DNA of 64,000 nucleotides from Phoronis australis (Eukaryota; Phoronida; Phoronidae). Of this stretch, positions 50,201-60,100 are shown piece after piece; position 1 is the first letter of the stretch, and the number at the start of each line of letters is the position of its first letter. The notes below the pieces were generated by a model, which was not told where the DNA came from, searched no databases, and saw only the letters and a list, made by a program, of their open reading frames with translations. The translations under genes were made by a program, and so were the position numbers. Location of the stretch: positions 1,007,725 to 1,071,724 of the forward strand of contig NMRA01000083.1 in NCBI GenBank assembly GCA_002633005.1. The letters are read 5' to 3'.

Positions 50201-53200
50201 TCAATAGAAAAATACAACTTTACATGGTTTAAAATGAACAAATTTTTAGCTAGCAGCTGAAAAATGCATGGATGAACCAACAAAACTGTTCATTTCTGTT
50301 CCTGAACACCATCATGTATAAGCAGTGCGGTGGATGTTGTATCAAATAAACAAACTTGTACAATCCAAAACAGAAAGACTGATATATGCATGATTCAAAG
50401 AGAGTTCATCAGCGGATATAGAAAGTTCCAAAGGGAACCTGACCATAGTTTCCAAAGGATACCTTCACGACAGCCCTAAAACCAGCATGCGTGCACTGTC
50501 TTATTTCTATTTCGATCATCCCAAAAGGGAAGCCGTCCATACATTTATACATGTCAGTTCCCTCTAGATATGATTGGCACATGCACACACCTTTCTGACC
50601 TGGACTCCAACTTACCTTAGCAGTTGACAGTTCCTGATTATCAACTCGTTTAATCAGATTCCTCACTCCAGACGTTACACCTTCTATTTGATCCTTCAAG
50701 TCCTCCAGAATCTTCATAGCTTGAGGTAAATCTTCATTCACCTTAAAAAATCGGAATTCAACAATAAAGAAGAGATAGACATTAAGAGTAGCTACTGCCT
50801 AAGAGTCATTCAGGAAGTGAGGTGCTGTTGAATAGCTGAATATCAGTAACAGAATAGCTCATTTTCCTCCTTCACATCATCGCAAACAAATAAAGGTGTA
50901 TTCACCAACACAGATCTTTCCTCACTTTCTCATTGTACAAACAACTAAATGATGGACATTACCATTCATCCAGGTTAATAACTACACAAAAAAATTATAC
51001 ATCGAAACTTGTAGAATTTACTGTAAATGATTACCCCAAATATCGTGAAGTCGTCTGGCTCCTTCTACTGGGAATTGATGACTGACTAGCTGAAAAATGT
51101 CATCGCCCTCTGCTGGTGTACAAAGACAACTGCAAGACCTTGGAATCTCCCCCCCCCCCCGTTCTGTTTAAAGAAGGGTTCTTGGCTTTTGACCAAACGG
51201 CCTATATGGTTGTCAAGTTTGTGCGACCAGGGATCTATGTGTGCAAGTTAGGATTTAGGCCAGTGACAACCTGGTACAGCTGGTAATGTCGGAAAGGAGC
51301 AAAGGAATATGACTGAAAGAGTAATTTTACATTATTTGTGGTTTTCACAAGCCTATAATTGTCAGCCAACTAAATGGTGGAAAATGAAAAATATGACAGC
51401 ACTGTATGATTCAACTTTCTTCTTTCTGGTGATATACACTACACAAACGGGGGCATTAATGAATAATTTCAAAAATAAAAGTAATGCGAACACTGTATTC
51501 ACTAATTGGCAAATTCTTATGACTTTTACTCTTGGTTGGACTTTTTGCTTCCAGATAGCCATGTATTTCTGAACTGGATTAATTTTTAACATTTTGAAAA
51601 TTTTTAAATACAGGGTTCGACGCTATTAAAATCGCCAGGTCGCATTTTGCGACCTAGCCAAAATCCCAGGTCGCTTTTTCGAAATCCAGCTCGCATTCAT
51701 AAATGCCAGTTTGCAAAATTTCCCGCAATTTTTATGCGCCAAAATTGATTTTTTAGATCATCGAGAAAATGTTTAGATTATACTGCAACGTTAAATACTC
51801 ACAAATTTTAGATTGCAAAATTGAGTTCGTTCATGCAGGTACGGCATTACTGTTCTTCACGACTGCCATTGAAAGGTTCTGGAGCGCAAGGCAAGTTGCT
51901 GACGTGTATGTTGAATCAGTGCTCTCTACCTGACACATGCATTCGAGTAGCTAAGTTTGCGATGTAAAAGGGAGAAAATGCCCGTTGAAAAAATTCCGCG
52001 ATTTTGCCAGGTCTGACTTGCTACTGCCTGTCATCAAAGTCGTTAAAGATCCAAACTAACTCGGAATGCAAATTCTCTCCACTTTTTGTTCGCAGCCCAA
52101 ATTTTGCAACTTAACTCGACGTTTGAAAAATCTTTGTCGAAAAAAATCCGTGAAACGGTGCCCTAACCGAATGACGTATTTAGATGCACAGGAACAATTT
52201 AGTGCAAATTTCACAACAAAAATGTGGTACTTATGCTGTTTACGTACTCAACAATTAGTTTCCCATGAAATGAACAGCCTCGAAATAATTTCCGACTCCG
52301 TGCAGGTTTCCATCGGGTAATTGGAGTTTGCCCCTCTACCTTCGAAGTATGGGAAAAATAGGTCAGTCACAAAACGTCACTAGTGTTAACTTTCTTTCGC
52401 AGGCATAAAACAAAGACGGGATTTGGTTTTTACATATTGAGAAAAGACGTTTTTGAAAACTGAATTTGCTATATAGGCTGCGTGTCAATTTTAAACCACG
52501 TGCGGTCGTTTGTAGTGCGCTATGATGGGCGCTAGCCTGAACTGTGGGCGCTTAATTGGAAATTCTCAAAAGTTGAGGCAAAACACTTAATATATCAGTG
52601 AGCGCTTATCATGAAACACTTCAAAGGCAGGGAGTAGGCTTGTGCGTAAGCATAGTCGTTAACCTGAGTGTTTCCAGTAATAAGATATTAAAAGACTGCA
52701 ATGGTAAGAAACGTTACGATTTAGCGAGGCAGACTCCATCTAGCAGGGGTGTCTTTCTGGATATCATTACCACCTACACTGTACCCATTTAGCCACCTGG
52801 AATAATTTTGTTTCTAATTGCTCGCTTCAACCGGAACAAGATTATTTCTATTGGAGACTGAACATCTTACAGCGACAGTGGTATGAAGAGAAGAATAAAA
52901 AGTTCACTAACCACAATTTCGCATAGTACCGGTTTAGTTGCAATAGCTGGCTATGTGCATAGAATATAGGGTTTTGGGAACATCGACCTCGGGAAACATC
53001 GGAACACGAAACTTTCAGTTCTGGGTTATATCGGTCCCGGGTAATATCGTAGAGCATCGGGTCTTTTATACAACCGCCCGGAATCTATGAGTTCATTTTC
53101 AAATAAACCACTGGAACTCGGGTGCTTACCATAGCCAAACCGGTATACTCTTTCATTTAGGACTGTCACTGTTCTCTTTTGATGTGCAGCTTTGCAGAGG

Positions 53201-53660
53201 TGTGCACACCAGTTCACGCACTTGAATCGCTGGATTAGGCCTACACTTTACGTTGGCAACACGAGTGAAACACAAATCATATATCCGATTTGCCTGTAAC
53301 CAGATATTTACGTTCAAAACTGTAGTAATAGCCGAGATTACCCGACCCGGGAATCGAACCAGTGACCACCATAAAACTGGCAAGCGCGCTAACCATTCAG
53401 CTAATAGACAATTAATTCTTCTGCGTGCGTTTACGCTGCTCAACCACCCAGTATACAACAGTGCGGTTGGTAATCTTGTGATTAGCTAATCCTGCCAGCG
53501 GGCTGAACGCACAGCACAGTCTGATGGCGACGGACAGACACGTTTCATCTCACGATAGAGGACTCTGATTGCGAGCAATTACTCCAAAATAACCAGATGT
53601 ACAGCACATACCCCACCTGCACATCTTCCAAATATTTACCTGTGAAACAGATGCCTGCAT
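44251..53660 (-). CDS. NGDN: Neuroguidin (Sas10/Utp3/C1D family)
   Basis: Neuroguidin is a nucleolar small-subunit processome factor, and in vertebrates also an eIF4E-binding translational repressor in neurons. Coding exons in transcript order: 53640-53660, 50616-50741, 50035-50172, 48525-48662, 48215-48314, 47498-47622, 46922-46977, 46029-46077, 45168-45263, 44251-44334. Phases agree and give 310 residues (human 315). The start MQASVSQVNEDLPQAMKIL aligns with the vertebrate N-terminus. The Sas10/C1D helical domain covers about residues 8-95 (GISFLEVKYQLLLSYLVNL), followed by RPIDQKLKYQIDKLIKTAVT. Residues about 142-156 are acidic (FEDEEESESGSEHE). Later KVYRPPKISSMPY, KKALSSSIMRELQDEY and LNDLTKFGDISALS are family motifs. 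The C-terminus is Lys/Arg-rich (GGKKRKRSSK), a likely nucleolar signal. Confidence 0.96.
44715..44838. repeat. Foldback element with ~33-bp arms
   Basis: TAAGCCTCTTTTTAG...AACATGCATT at the left is mirrored by AATGCATTG...CTAAAAAGAGGCTCA at the right, with a loop of about 57 bases. It lies in the last NGDN intron. A short MITE or foldback is the simplest reading. Confidence 0.75.
46244..46260 (+). repeat. CA microsatellite
   Basis: (CA)8-9 run in NGDN intron 7. It has no further features. Confidence 0.9.
51614..53250. mobile_element. hAT-like non-autonomous element, copy 2
   Basis: It begins CAGGGTTCGACGCTATTAAA and shares the AGGTCGCATTTTGCGACCTAG and TTTAGATCATCGAGAAAATG blocks with 8439-8650. 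It later shares the ACTCTTTCATTTAGGACTGT and TACACTTTACGTTGGCAAC blocks with 8960-9080. The middle differs in length, and the right terminus is not clear because a SINE-like element follows. It lies in NGDN intron 1. Confidence 0.55.
53321..53412 (-). mobile_element. tRNA-derived SINE head, copy 1
   Basis: On the minus strand TAGCTGAATGGTTAGCGCGC is a good pol III A-box and GGTTCGATTCCCGGGTCGGG a perfect B-box region, spaced as in a tRNA. The copy stops soon after the A-box, so it is 5'-truncated relative to copies 2 and 3. Confidence 0.65.
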
Positions 53661-53780
53661 TGTTGTATTTTTCATTCACAGTTGTCTTCACACTTTCACT
53701 CAAGTCAAAAACACACGCGGAGTTTCCGTTTCCTGTATTTTGCGCATGAGCTTTGTTCATTTCCGGTGCTTCGTCTTGTA
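53661..53780 (-). promoter_or_regulatory. NGDN 5' UTR and proximal promoter
   Basis: Upstream of the NGDN start, the minus strand has GAAGCACCGGAAATGAAC, an ETS-type CCGGAA site. An ATG at 53758-53760 opens a frame of 71 codons that overlaps the NGDN start out of phase. If transcripts begin upstream of it, this is an overlapping uORF that could lower translation. The transcription start is unknown. Confidence 0.45.
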
Positions 53781-54180
53781 TTCCACTCCAGAGTTTTGCA
53801 ATGTTTGCTGTTTGATATCAGGAGATCTCTTTTATCTGAAAGTGTGGTATGTTTTTTTTGAAAATCCGTTATGTGCTTGTCAACTACCTTGACTCATCGC
53901 CGTAGCCTGCACAGTTGAAAAGTTTCAAAATGCCATTTGCCCTGGCTCTTAGTCTCGCACGTCATGGCCATGGGCTATGCGGCATGGACATGGTCCTGCC
54001 AGCCTCCCGTTCAGTAACGCTAGGACCTCGCTAGACTCGCAAGACTTCTCGAAGTTACGTGAGATATTGCCGTGTATTTTAAATGAGAACACGTGACTTT
54101 GACTAGGTTTTAGCTAGGTCCTAGCGTAGGTCTACTGAACGCACACCTGGTCATGGGTCCGACCATACTGTACTACAGTC

Positions 54181-54330
54181 TGTAGTAATAGCCGAGATTA
54201 TACGACCCGGGAATCGAACCAGCTACCGACATAAAACCGGCAAGCGTGCTAACCTTTCAGCTAATAGGCAATTGCCCGATAGCAAGTAGCTAACAGAGGC
54301 TCATATGATTCACCGGAAGCACACATACAA
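54181..54330 (-). mobile_element. tRNA-derived SINE, copy 2
   Basis: Same A-box and B-box arrangement as 53321-53412, with an additional ~60-base extension containing GCTAACAGAGGCTCATATGA and CACCGGAAGCAC shared with copy 3. The A-box has one change (CTGAAAGG). Confidence 0.65.
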
Positions 54331-54568
54331 CATTCCCCCCTTCCCTACGGAACGGGCACGCGACCAGGAAGGTGAACACCAGGATGTCTCGCATACAGGT
54401 CATCAACGTCCCTTGGTACCTTTACCACCACAACACAGGTGAACACAAGGTAGTCTCTCATTCAGGTCCTTGACTCCTGGAACCTTCTACGCGCGCCGTC
54501 CCGAGGTCTGTGGGTACTAGTTGGCAGTGCTTCATCGGTAGATCATCCGTTTGCCGACTACGCCATTT

Positions 54569-54718
54569 GTAGTAATAGCCGAGATTACCCGACCCGGGAA
54601 TCGAGCCAGCGACCCCCATAAAACCGGCAAGCGTGCTAACCATTCAGCTAATAGGCAATTGCCCGTTAGCGAGTAGCTAACAGAGGCTCACATGATTCAC
54701 CGGAAGCACATCTACAAC
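54569..54718 (-). mobile_element. tRNA-derived SINE, copy 3
   Basis: Nearly identical to copy 2 over its full length, including the GGCTCACATGATTCACCGGA tail. The B-box reads GGCTCGATTCCC here. Two such copies within 400 bp point to a cluster or local duplication. Confidence 0.65.
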
Positions 54719-55131
54719 CCCATAGATTGTTTAGTTATACTATGTCTATAGACAACAGATTCGCAACTCCAACATTTTCTTGTGCACTATCCTAGAGGAG
54801 GCATCACTCTGCTAAATTTTCTGTTTCAGTTTCCAGTTAGTGTATTGTGACGGGAAATTCTCGCATTACTGTCGGGTAATACGGAAAAAAATAATTTCGG
54901 CATTGAAATGCTGTTCAAAGTCTTCCAACAGTAGAACTGTTGGTATCGTGAGTACTTTTAGCAATGCTACTGCCACTCGACCACACAACAGCCGACCAAG
55001 ATTAGCAGACGATATTCTTGTTGGAAATAACACCAGATAATTTGGCCAGGTGTCGCTAGTGAATAATGACGTAACGGCTTGTGCATAAGACCACAGCTTT
55101 TGTCCATTGAAAGTATACGGAGTTGGCGGTC

Positions 55132-55582
55132 CATTTGCTGTGCGTGAACTTGGTATCCTGCTTAATTTCAAGATTAAGCGGATGTTAGTGTTGCGTGAAC
55201 TTGGATTACATGAAGAAACTTGACAAGCTCACTCAAATAATCACGTTCACGTGGATAAAATTTGCACTGCACTAAATCAAACTATATGTTATTAAAATAA
55301 CTTTAAGTTCAACTAATTTTGTTTTCAACTAATTTTTTTTTCAGCTATTGGCGATCTTATTCACCAGACAATAATAGTTTTAATCAATCACAAATTCCTC
55401 CGATTCTTTGACACATTTTTACGGTAAAGGAGAAAGTGAGTGATTATAAGGCCAATAATTACAAAAATTCTTTACATTGAACAAAAAATTTCACCTGATT
55501 GCCCAAATATATCTTCAATTCCAAGTTCACGCATATGTGATCTTGAGATTAAGCAGGATTCCAAGTTCACGCACAGCACATT
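55132..55582. mobile_element. Candidate MITE with inverted ~70-bp ends
   Basis: TGTGCGTGAACTTGGTATCC, then TGCTTAAT and TCAAGAT at 55138-55173 are inverted at 55541-55580, and a second GCGTGAACTTGGA block is also mirrored. The arms enclose about 300 bp of AT-rich sequence. Mirrored open frames (LSRIPSSRTA on both strands) are by-products of the inverted arms. Confidence 0.55.
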
Positions 55583-55752
55583 CACTATTTATTAGTCTAT
55601 GGTCCGACGTACACGGACAACATGTCTTGATCTGGATCAGCCGGTTTTCTCTTGGGTAGGAGGTGGGTCTGTGTTGGATGTTGGGCCTGACAGTACGGCC
55701 AATTGGGTGTTACTAAGCTCACAATGTACTTCTAATTGTCTGTGTTTTGAAA

Positions 55753-55800
55753 CGTGCTTCCGGTGAATCATATATAAGCCTCTGTTAGCCACTCGCTAAT
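55753..55800 (+). mobile_element. SINE tail fragment, opposite orientation
   Basis: GTGCTTCCGGTGAATCATAT, then GCCTCTGTTAGCCACTCGCT is the reverse complement of the tail of the copies at 54181-54330 and 54569-54718. The promoter part is degraded. Confidence 0.5.
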
Positions 55801-57183
55801 TACAGATAAATTGGGGTCACTGGTTTGACTCACGAGTCAAGCAATTTGGGCTATTACGACATCTGTTTGAATTAAGAATAAATCCCGTGGATACAGAACA
55901 TCTCACCCTCAGCGAGCATTTGCCGAGTTCGCCTGTTCTTTAATTCAGGTATCCCAATTTTCACTTTCCGTTGTTGTCAACTTCTAGTATGAGCCGTTTC
56001 TGAGTGCCAGGAGTTCTGCATCCCCGCATACACGATTTCCTTGTTTTAGTGGCCTGGCATCCTCATTTCCTATTGGCGACCTGGGAAATTTGCCAGATCG
56101 CATTAGGCGAATTGAGCCCCCGAGCTAAACGTGCTTAAAACACTCTGCCAGTTAGCGAGTAGGGTTTAGTTCAACTAGCAGAGCAATAGGCTGCAGGTTC
56201 TAATCCACGCTGAGTCTGATTTCATAAATTTTGTGTCAGATTTTTTCCCAGGTTTTACCCACATCTTTTCAAAACTGTATGTTGACTACACCTTGGTACC
56301 AGGGGTGTCTCAAACTTTGTTCTGTATCATCATGCACAGAGCCATCTAGTGGCAGTGTACAATATTTTGTTAATGATCTTGTAGTGCAAAGGTAAAATAC
56401 TTCTTTCCGAAGTTTCACAATTCACAGGTGTCCATGTTTTAGTCACATCAGACTCCAATCTACAAATTTTTACAAAACTGGTATTCAACAAACTAATTTT
56501 AGAATATTCTGGTCTTTCGAAGTGTCATGGCGGATTTGGCACTTTTGGGTTTCTAAAAGAGCTTCTGGATAATGTGGAAATGTCCAATTCCCTGAAGTGA
56601 TTTTGCATGCTAAAAAATCTTCAGAGGGCTCTTTTTCAAAAAAGTTGGTGGGGCTCTTTCAGAAACTTGTGTTGCCAATAGCAGTGCACTTGTCAGCCGT
56701 GAACTGTACAGGAATTTTTTTAGTTGCTTATTGAAAAATAATACATGCTTTGATGTCTCCTTTGTTGCGACCATTTTGCATTTTGTCATAATAAATATAA
56801 CTTGTGATGTTGAAAGCTTTAACTATAGGAATTATCTCGTTAAATCATGAGTAACTCAGTATCTTGACAATGTGAAGCAGATTCTGTTATGAGTTTATTT
56901 TCATTTTTCTATGTTCGTATAACTGTGGAATCATCCCCATGCCAATGTGACATTCCCCATACTTTTTATCCAATGCTAAACAGATATTGACGATCCAAGT
57001 TTACCTTCCATGTCAGTGAACCTGGAGATATGTCACCACATCTCTCATCAATCTTCGAGTGGTTTTGCACATAGGCATTTGCGATTAATCCCATTAGGGA
57101 CAGTCTGACAATTGTGACATGAATGACTCGTATCATTGCATTCATTTCAGACAGTCTTCAAAAAGTGGCCACTGTTCTTGACG
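55801..57183. other. Intergenic stretch upstream of EMC4
   Basis: It contains a tRNA-like fragment (56160-56240) and a CTCF-like core at 56341-56360, with no convincing exon otherwise. The last few hundred bases should include the EMC4 promoter, but no TATA box or strong motif was recognised. Confidence 0.5.
56160..56240 (+). repeat. tRNA-like SINE fragment
   Basis: TTAGTTCAACTAGCAGAGCA resembles an A-box/D-arm and GCAGGTTCTAATCCACGC a B-box, at near-tRNA spacing. Arms do not pair well, so this is a derived element rather than a tRNA gene. Confidence 0.4.
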
Positions 57184-60100
57184 ATGGCTTCTGGAAATCC
57201 TGGGAAGCATCGAAGAAACAAATGGTGTATAGATTTCCACAGCAGGTAAATTGATGATTTGTCTTTGTGTGGTTGCCATAGGGAGTTTTCAGGATAAAAA
57301 TGATAAAAGTACTTTCCAGCATTAATAACTGCCATGGCTGAACACATGTGAGTAGGAATTATAGAAATGGATGTATCTGTTACTGGACCAACATCAAGTT
57401 GTGTATGAAATGTTTCTTCAAATTATCTAGTAATGGACTGTACAATCATGAAAATTCTGTTGCTTCAGTCATGATGAAAAAATTTTTAGTGCCAGCTGTG
57501 AAAGCCATTTGGGATAGAATCGTGAGCACTGGGCATTCCTAATCACACCTGGTAGCAGGTTGAAACGAATTAAGTTACTTTTTACAGAAAATTTCATTGC
57601 CACTAACTTGATTTGTTTCAATTTGAAGTTTGGGATTTTGGCTCTACTTGTTTAGCGCTGTGTGTGCGACTTATTGTTAGTTATGACGTCATGAAACAAT
57701 TTTTGCATAACTATTCAAGAAAATCTTAGTGCAAGCCATTGTGTCGCATACAATCAGTAAATTTGTATCACTTAAGTTCAAACCATGTATTGTAACAATA
57801 TGAAGAAGAAAACTTTGAACAAGAATAAATTTGCACCTGTTCCAGCATGGACACTTAAATATGTCTTACCATTCGGATATGTGTCGCTTAGGCTATGAAA
57901 ATGTCTGCATCGGACAAGCAGCAAATGGGCATGCAAAGTCTTCCTCACTGATTCCAAAGATATGTTTTACAATGCACAAACTTCGCTATTCTGTATAGTC
58001 CCAAAACCGCCTTATATGAGAACTGAGCTCCTCAGCACCAGGTTATTCAAGCGATGCACCCCTCTTGTCCATTGAAATATACAGTACTGAATAGCCGACT
58101 GTCGTATGAAAGAATTAATGTAATAATGCAACTGCTTACTCACAGTTCTCCGGTCGGATGTCATTGTAGGGACCATTCATCAGTGAGTCACTCTTCCGTC
58201 GCCAGTCCCCCTGGTTACATTGATCACAGAGACCACGGTCACGAGGTGGCCAAGGGTGAAAAAGAAGCAGATTCTCAGCTTATTGTCAAGGTACACTCGC
58301 GCAACCACGTGTGGTTCGCTGGAGACACACTCTTCTGACTATGCTGTGAATGTTTACATGTAAACAATGTTACTTCCAGTAAATTGGATTGGAATACCAA
58401 ATGACACCCTTGTTCACACAACTGTTATTCATTCTAGTGACTAATTTCTAAAACTCCTATGTTTGGCCAACCTTGTAGTACGTTACTGAGTAACCTTTGT
58501 AGTCAAGCAGAATTCACTTGTCTATTAAAAGTATTGGGTTCGGTTAGTCCTAGATTTAACTATCACACGTTTGGAGCTCTTTTGCTCTGTAAATCCAAGT
58601 TTGTGTGTTATATTGGTGACCAAAAGATTACACAATAGTTCAAAATGCAAGATGCATGTTATGTACGGTAGTTCTTATATTTGATATTCTCTCTAGTAAC
58701 TTTTGTAATACTTAAGTTTTGCAATGTTTATCATGTTTCCCAAATTATTTTTTCTTGATAGTTCACCCTAATTAACTTTATAGAGCATTAAAAAATCCTC
58801 AGATAATTTTGTACCTCTTCAGAAACAAAAATTTTGTACTAGTGTAAGTATTTTCTAGTCTGGGGTCGGGAGTGAAAAGTTAATTATTTTGCTCAAGGAC
58901 GGAGCTTGTACTAAATGTGAGAAATAGGTAATATTGGCTGTCTCAAATTTAAGAATTACGATAAACAATAAGTGAAATTGCAAACTCTGGGGATGCATGA
59001 AAACATGACATCAGTTGCCATTTTCAAAGATTTTACAAACTGCAAGTATATTTTTGATACAAAACTGAGTGTTTGATATTTAAGAAGTATGGTGAATGAC
59101 AAAACCATTCAAATCCCAACATTCAGAATCCAGAAAATTCCATTTGGCTTGAATTTCATTTGTCCTAAATTTTAGAGACTGTCCCAAAGTAGAAAATTTT
59201 TGCTGTAAACTGACGGAGTTGCTCTACACAGTTACAGTTTTTCTCAATTTTCTACAATTAAAGCACTTTTTGTTTGTTTTTCAGAGATCATGGGACATAG
59301 CACTTGGCCCCCTCAAGCAGGTGCCCATGAATTTCTTCATCATGTGGATGGCTGGCAGCTCCATCTCCATATTTCCCATTATGATGGTGGGGATGATGTT
59401 CTTCAGGCCAATACAAGCATTCATCAACTACCAGCCAAGTATGTACACACCAGAGGGAGCAGTGACAATACAGCCTGTTGAATACTCTTGAGTTCTTAAA
59501 GTGGAATGGAACCATTTTGATATTATTCGTTAGTAAAAATACAAATCCCTGGACATCATTTTTCCACATTACTTACTGTTCACTTGTGTGTATTTGCTAT
59601 CCATGTAGCAATGGAAAGTGATGTAAATGGCTCAGCAAAAGGCCTGCTTCTTTATTTTACGTTCGCATCCATTCACCAAATACAATGTCCTACTCATTAT
59701 TGAACATAGTCTGTGTCGGTCATTTGTGTTTTCTCAATGGAAGTGAAAACTGAAAGAACATACCGGCCTTTTGTTTCGCCATTTAGGTCTCGCTTTCTTT
59801 TGTTACATGAGAAGTAAATACCATGTCAAGCAACAGTAAATAACGTGGAAATGTCTCTCCACGATAACCTGGAATCTATATTTTTGCTAGAAGATTACAA
59901 AAATTGTTGTATTCCCTTCAAATTTCTATCAAACAGCCATGTGTCTGCTACAGTGGCCACAGTTGCATCTGCAGTAATTATTGCTACATCCTGCAGTCGA
60001 ACTCAGCAATCCTGTAGCTGGATGCAAAAGTTGAATGGCTACCCCTTCAAAATCCAATGGCCAGACTCTGAAAACGTACTACTGGAACTTGAAGTCTCTG

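Noticed and set aside
53131-53157. Possible NGDN first exon (MKEYTGLAM with a GTAAGC donor, minus strand)
   Set aside because: It lies in a sequence repeated at 8940-8970, inside a transposon copy. The unique exon at 53640-53660 gives a better N-terminus in the correct phase.
53545-53760. 71-codon frame starting MNKAHAQN as the NGDN N-terminus
   Set aside because: This frame ends out of phase with NGDN exon 2 at the GTAAAT donor. The shorter internal ATG at 53658-53660 is in phase and matches family length.
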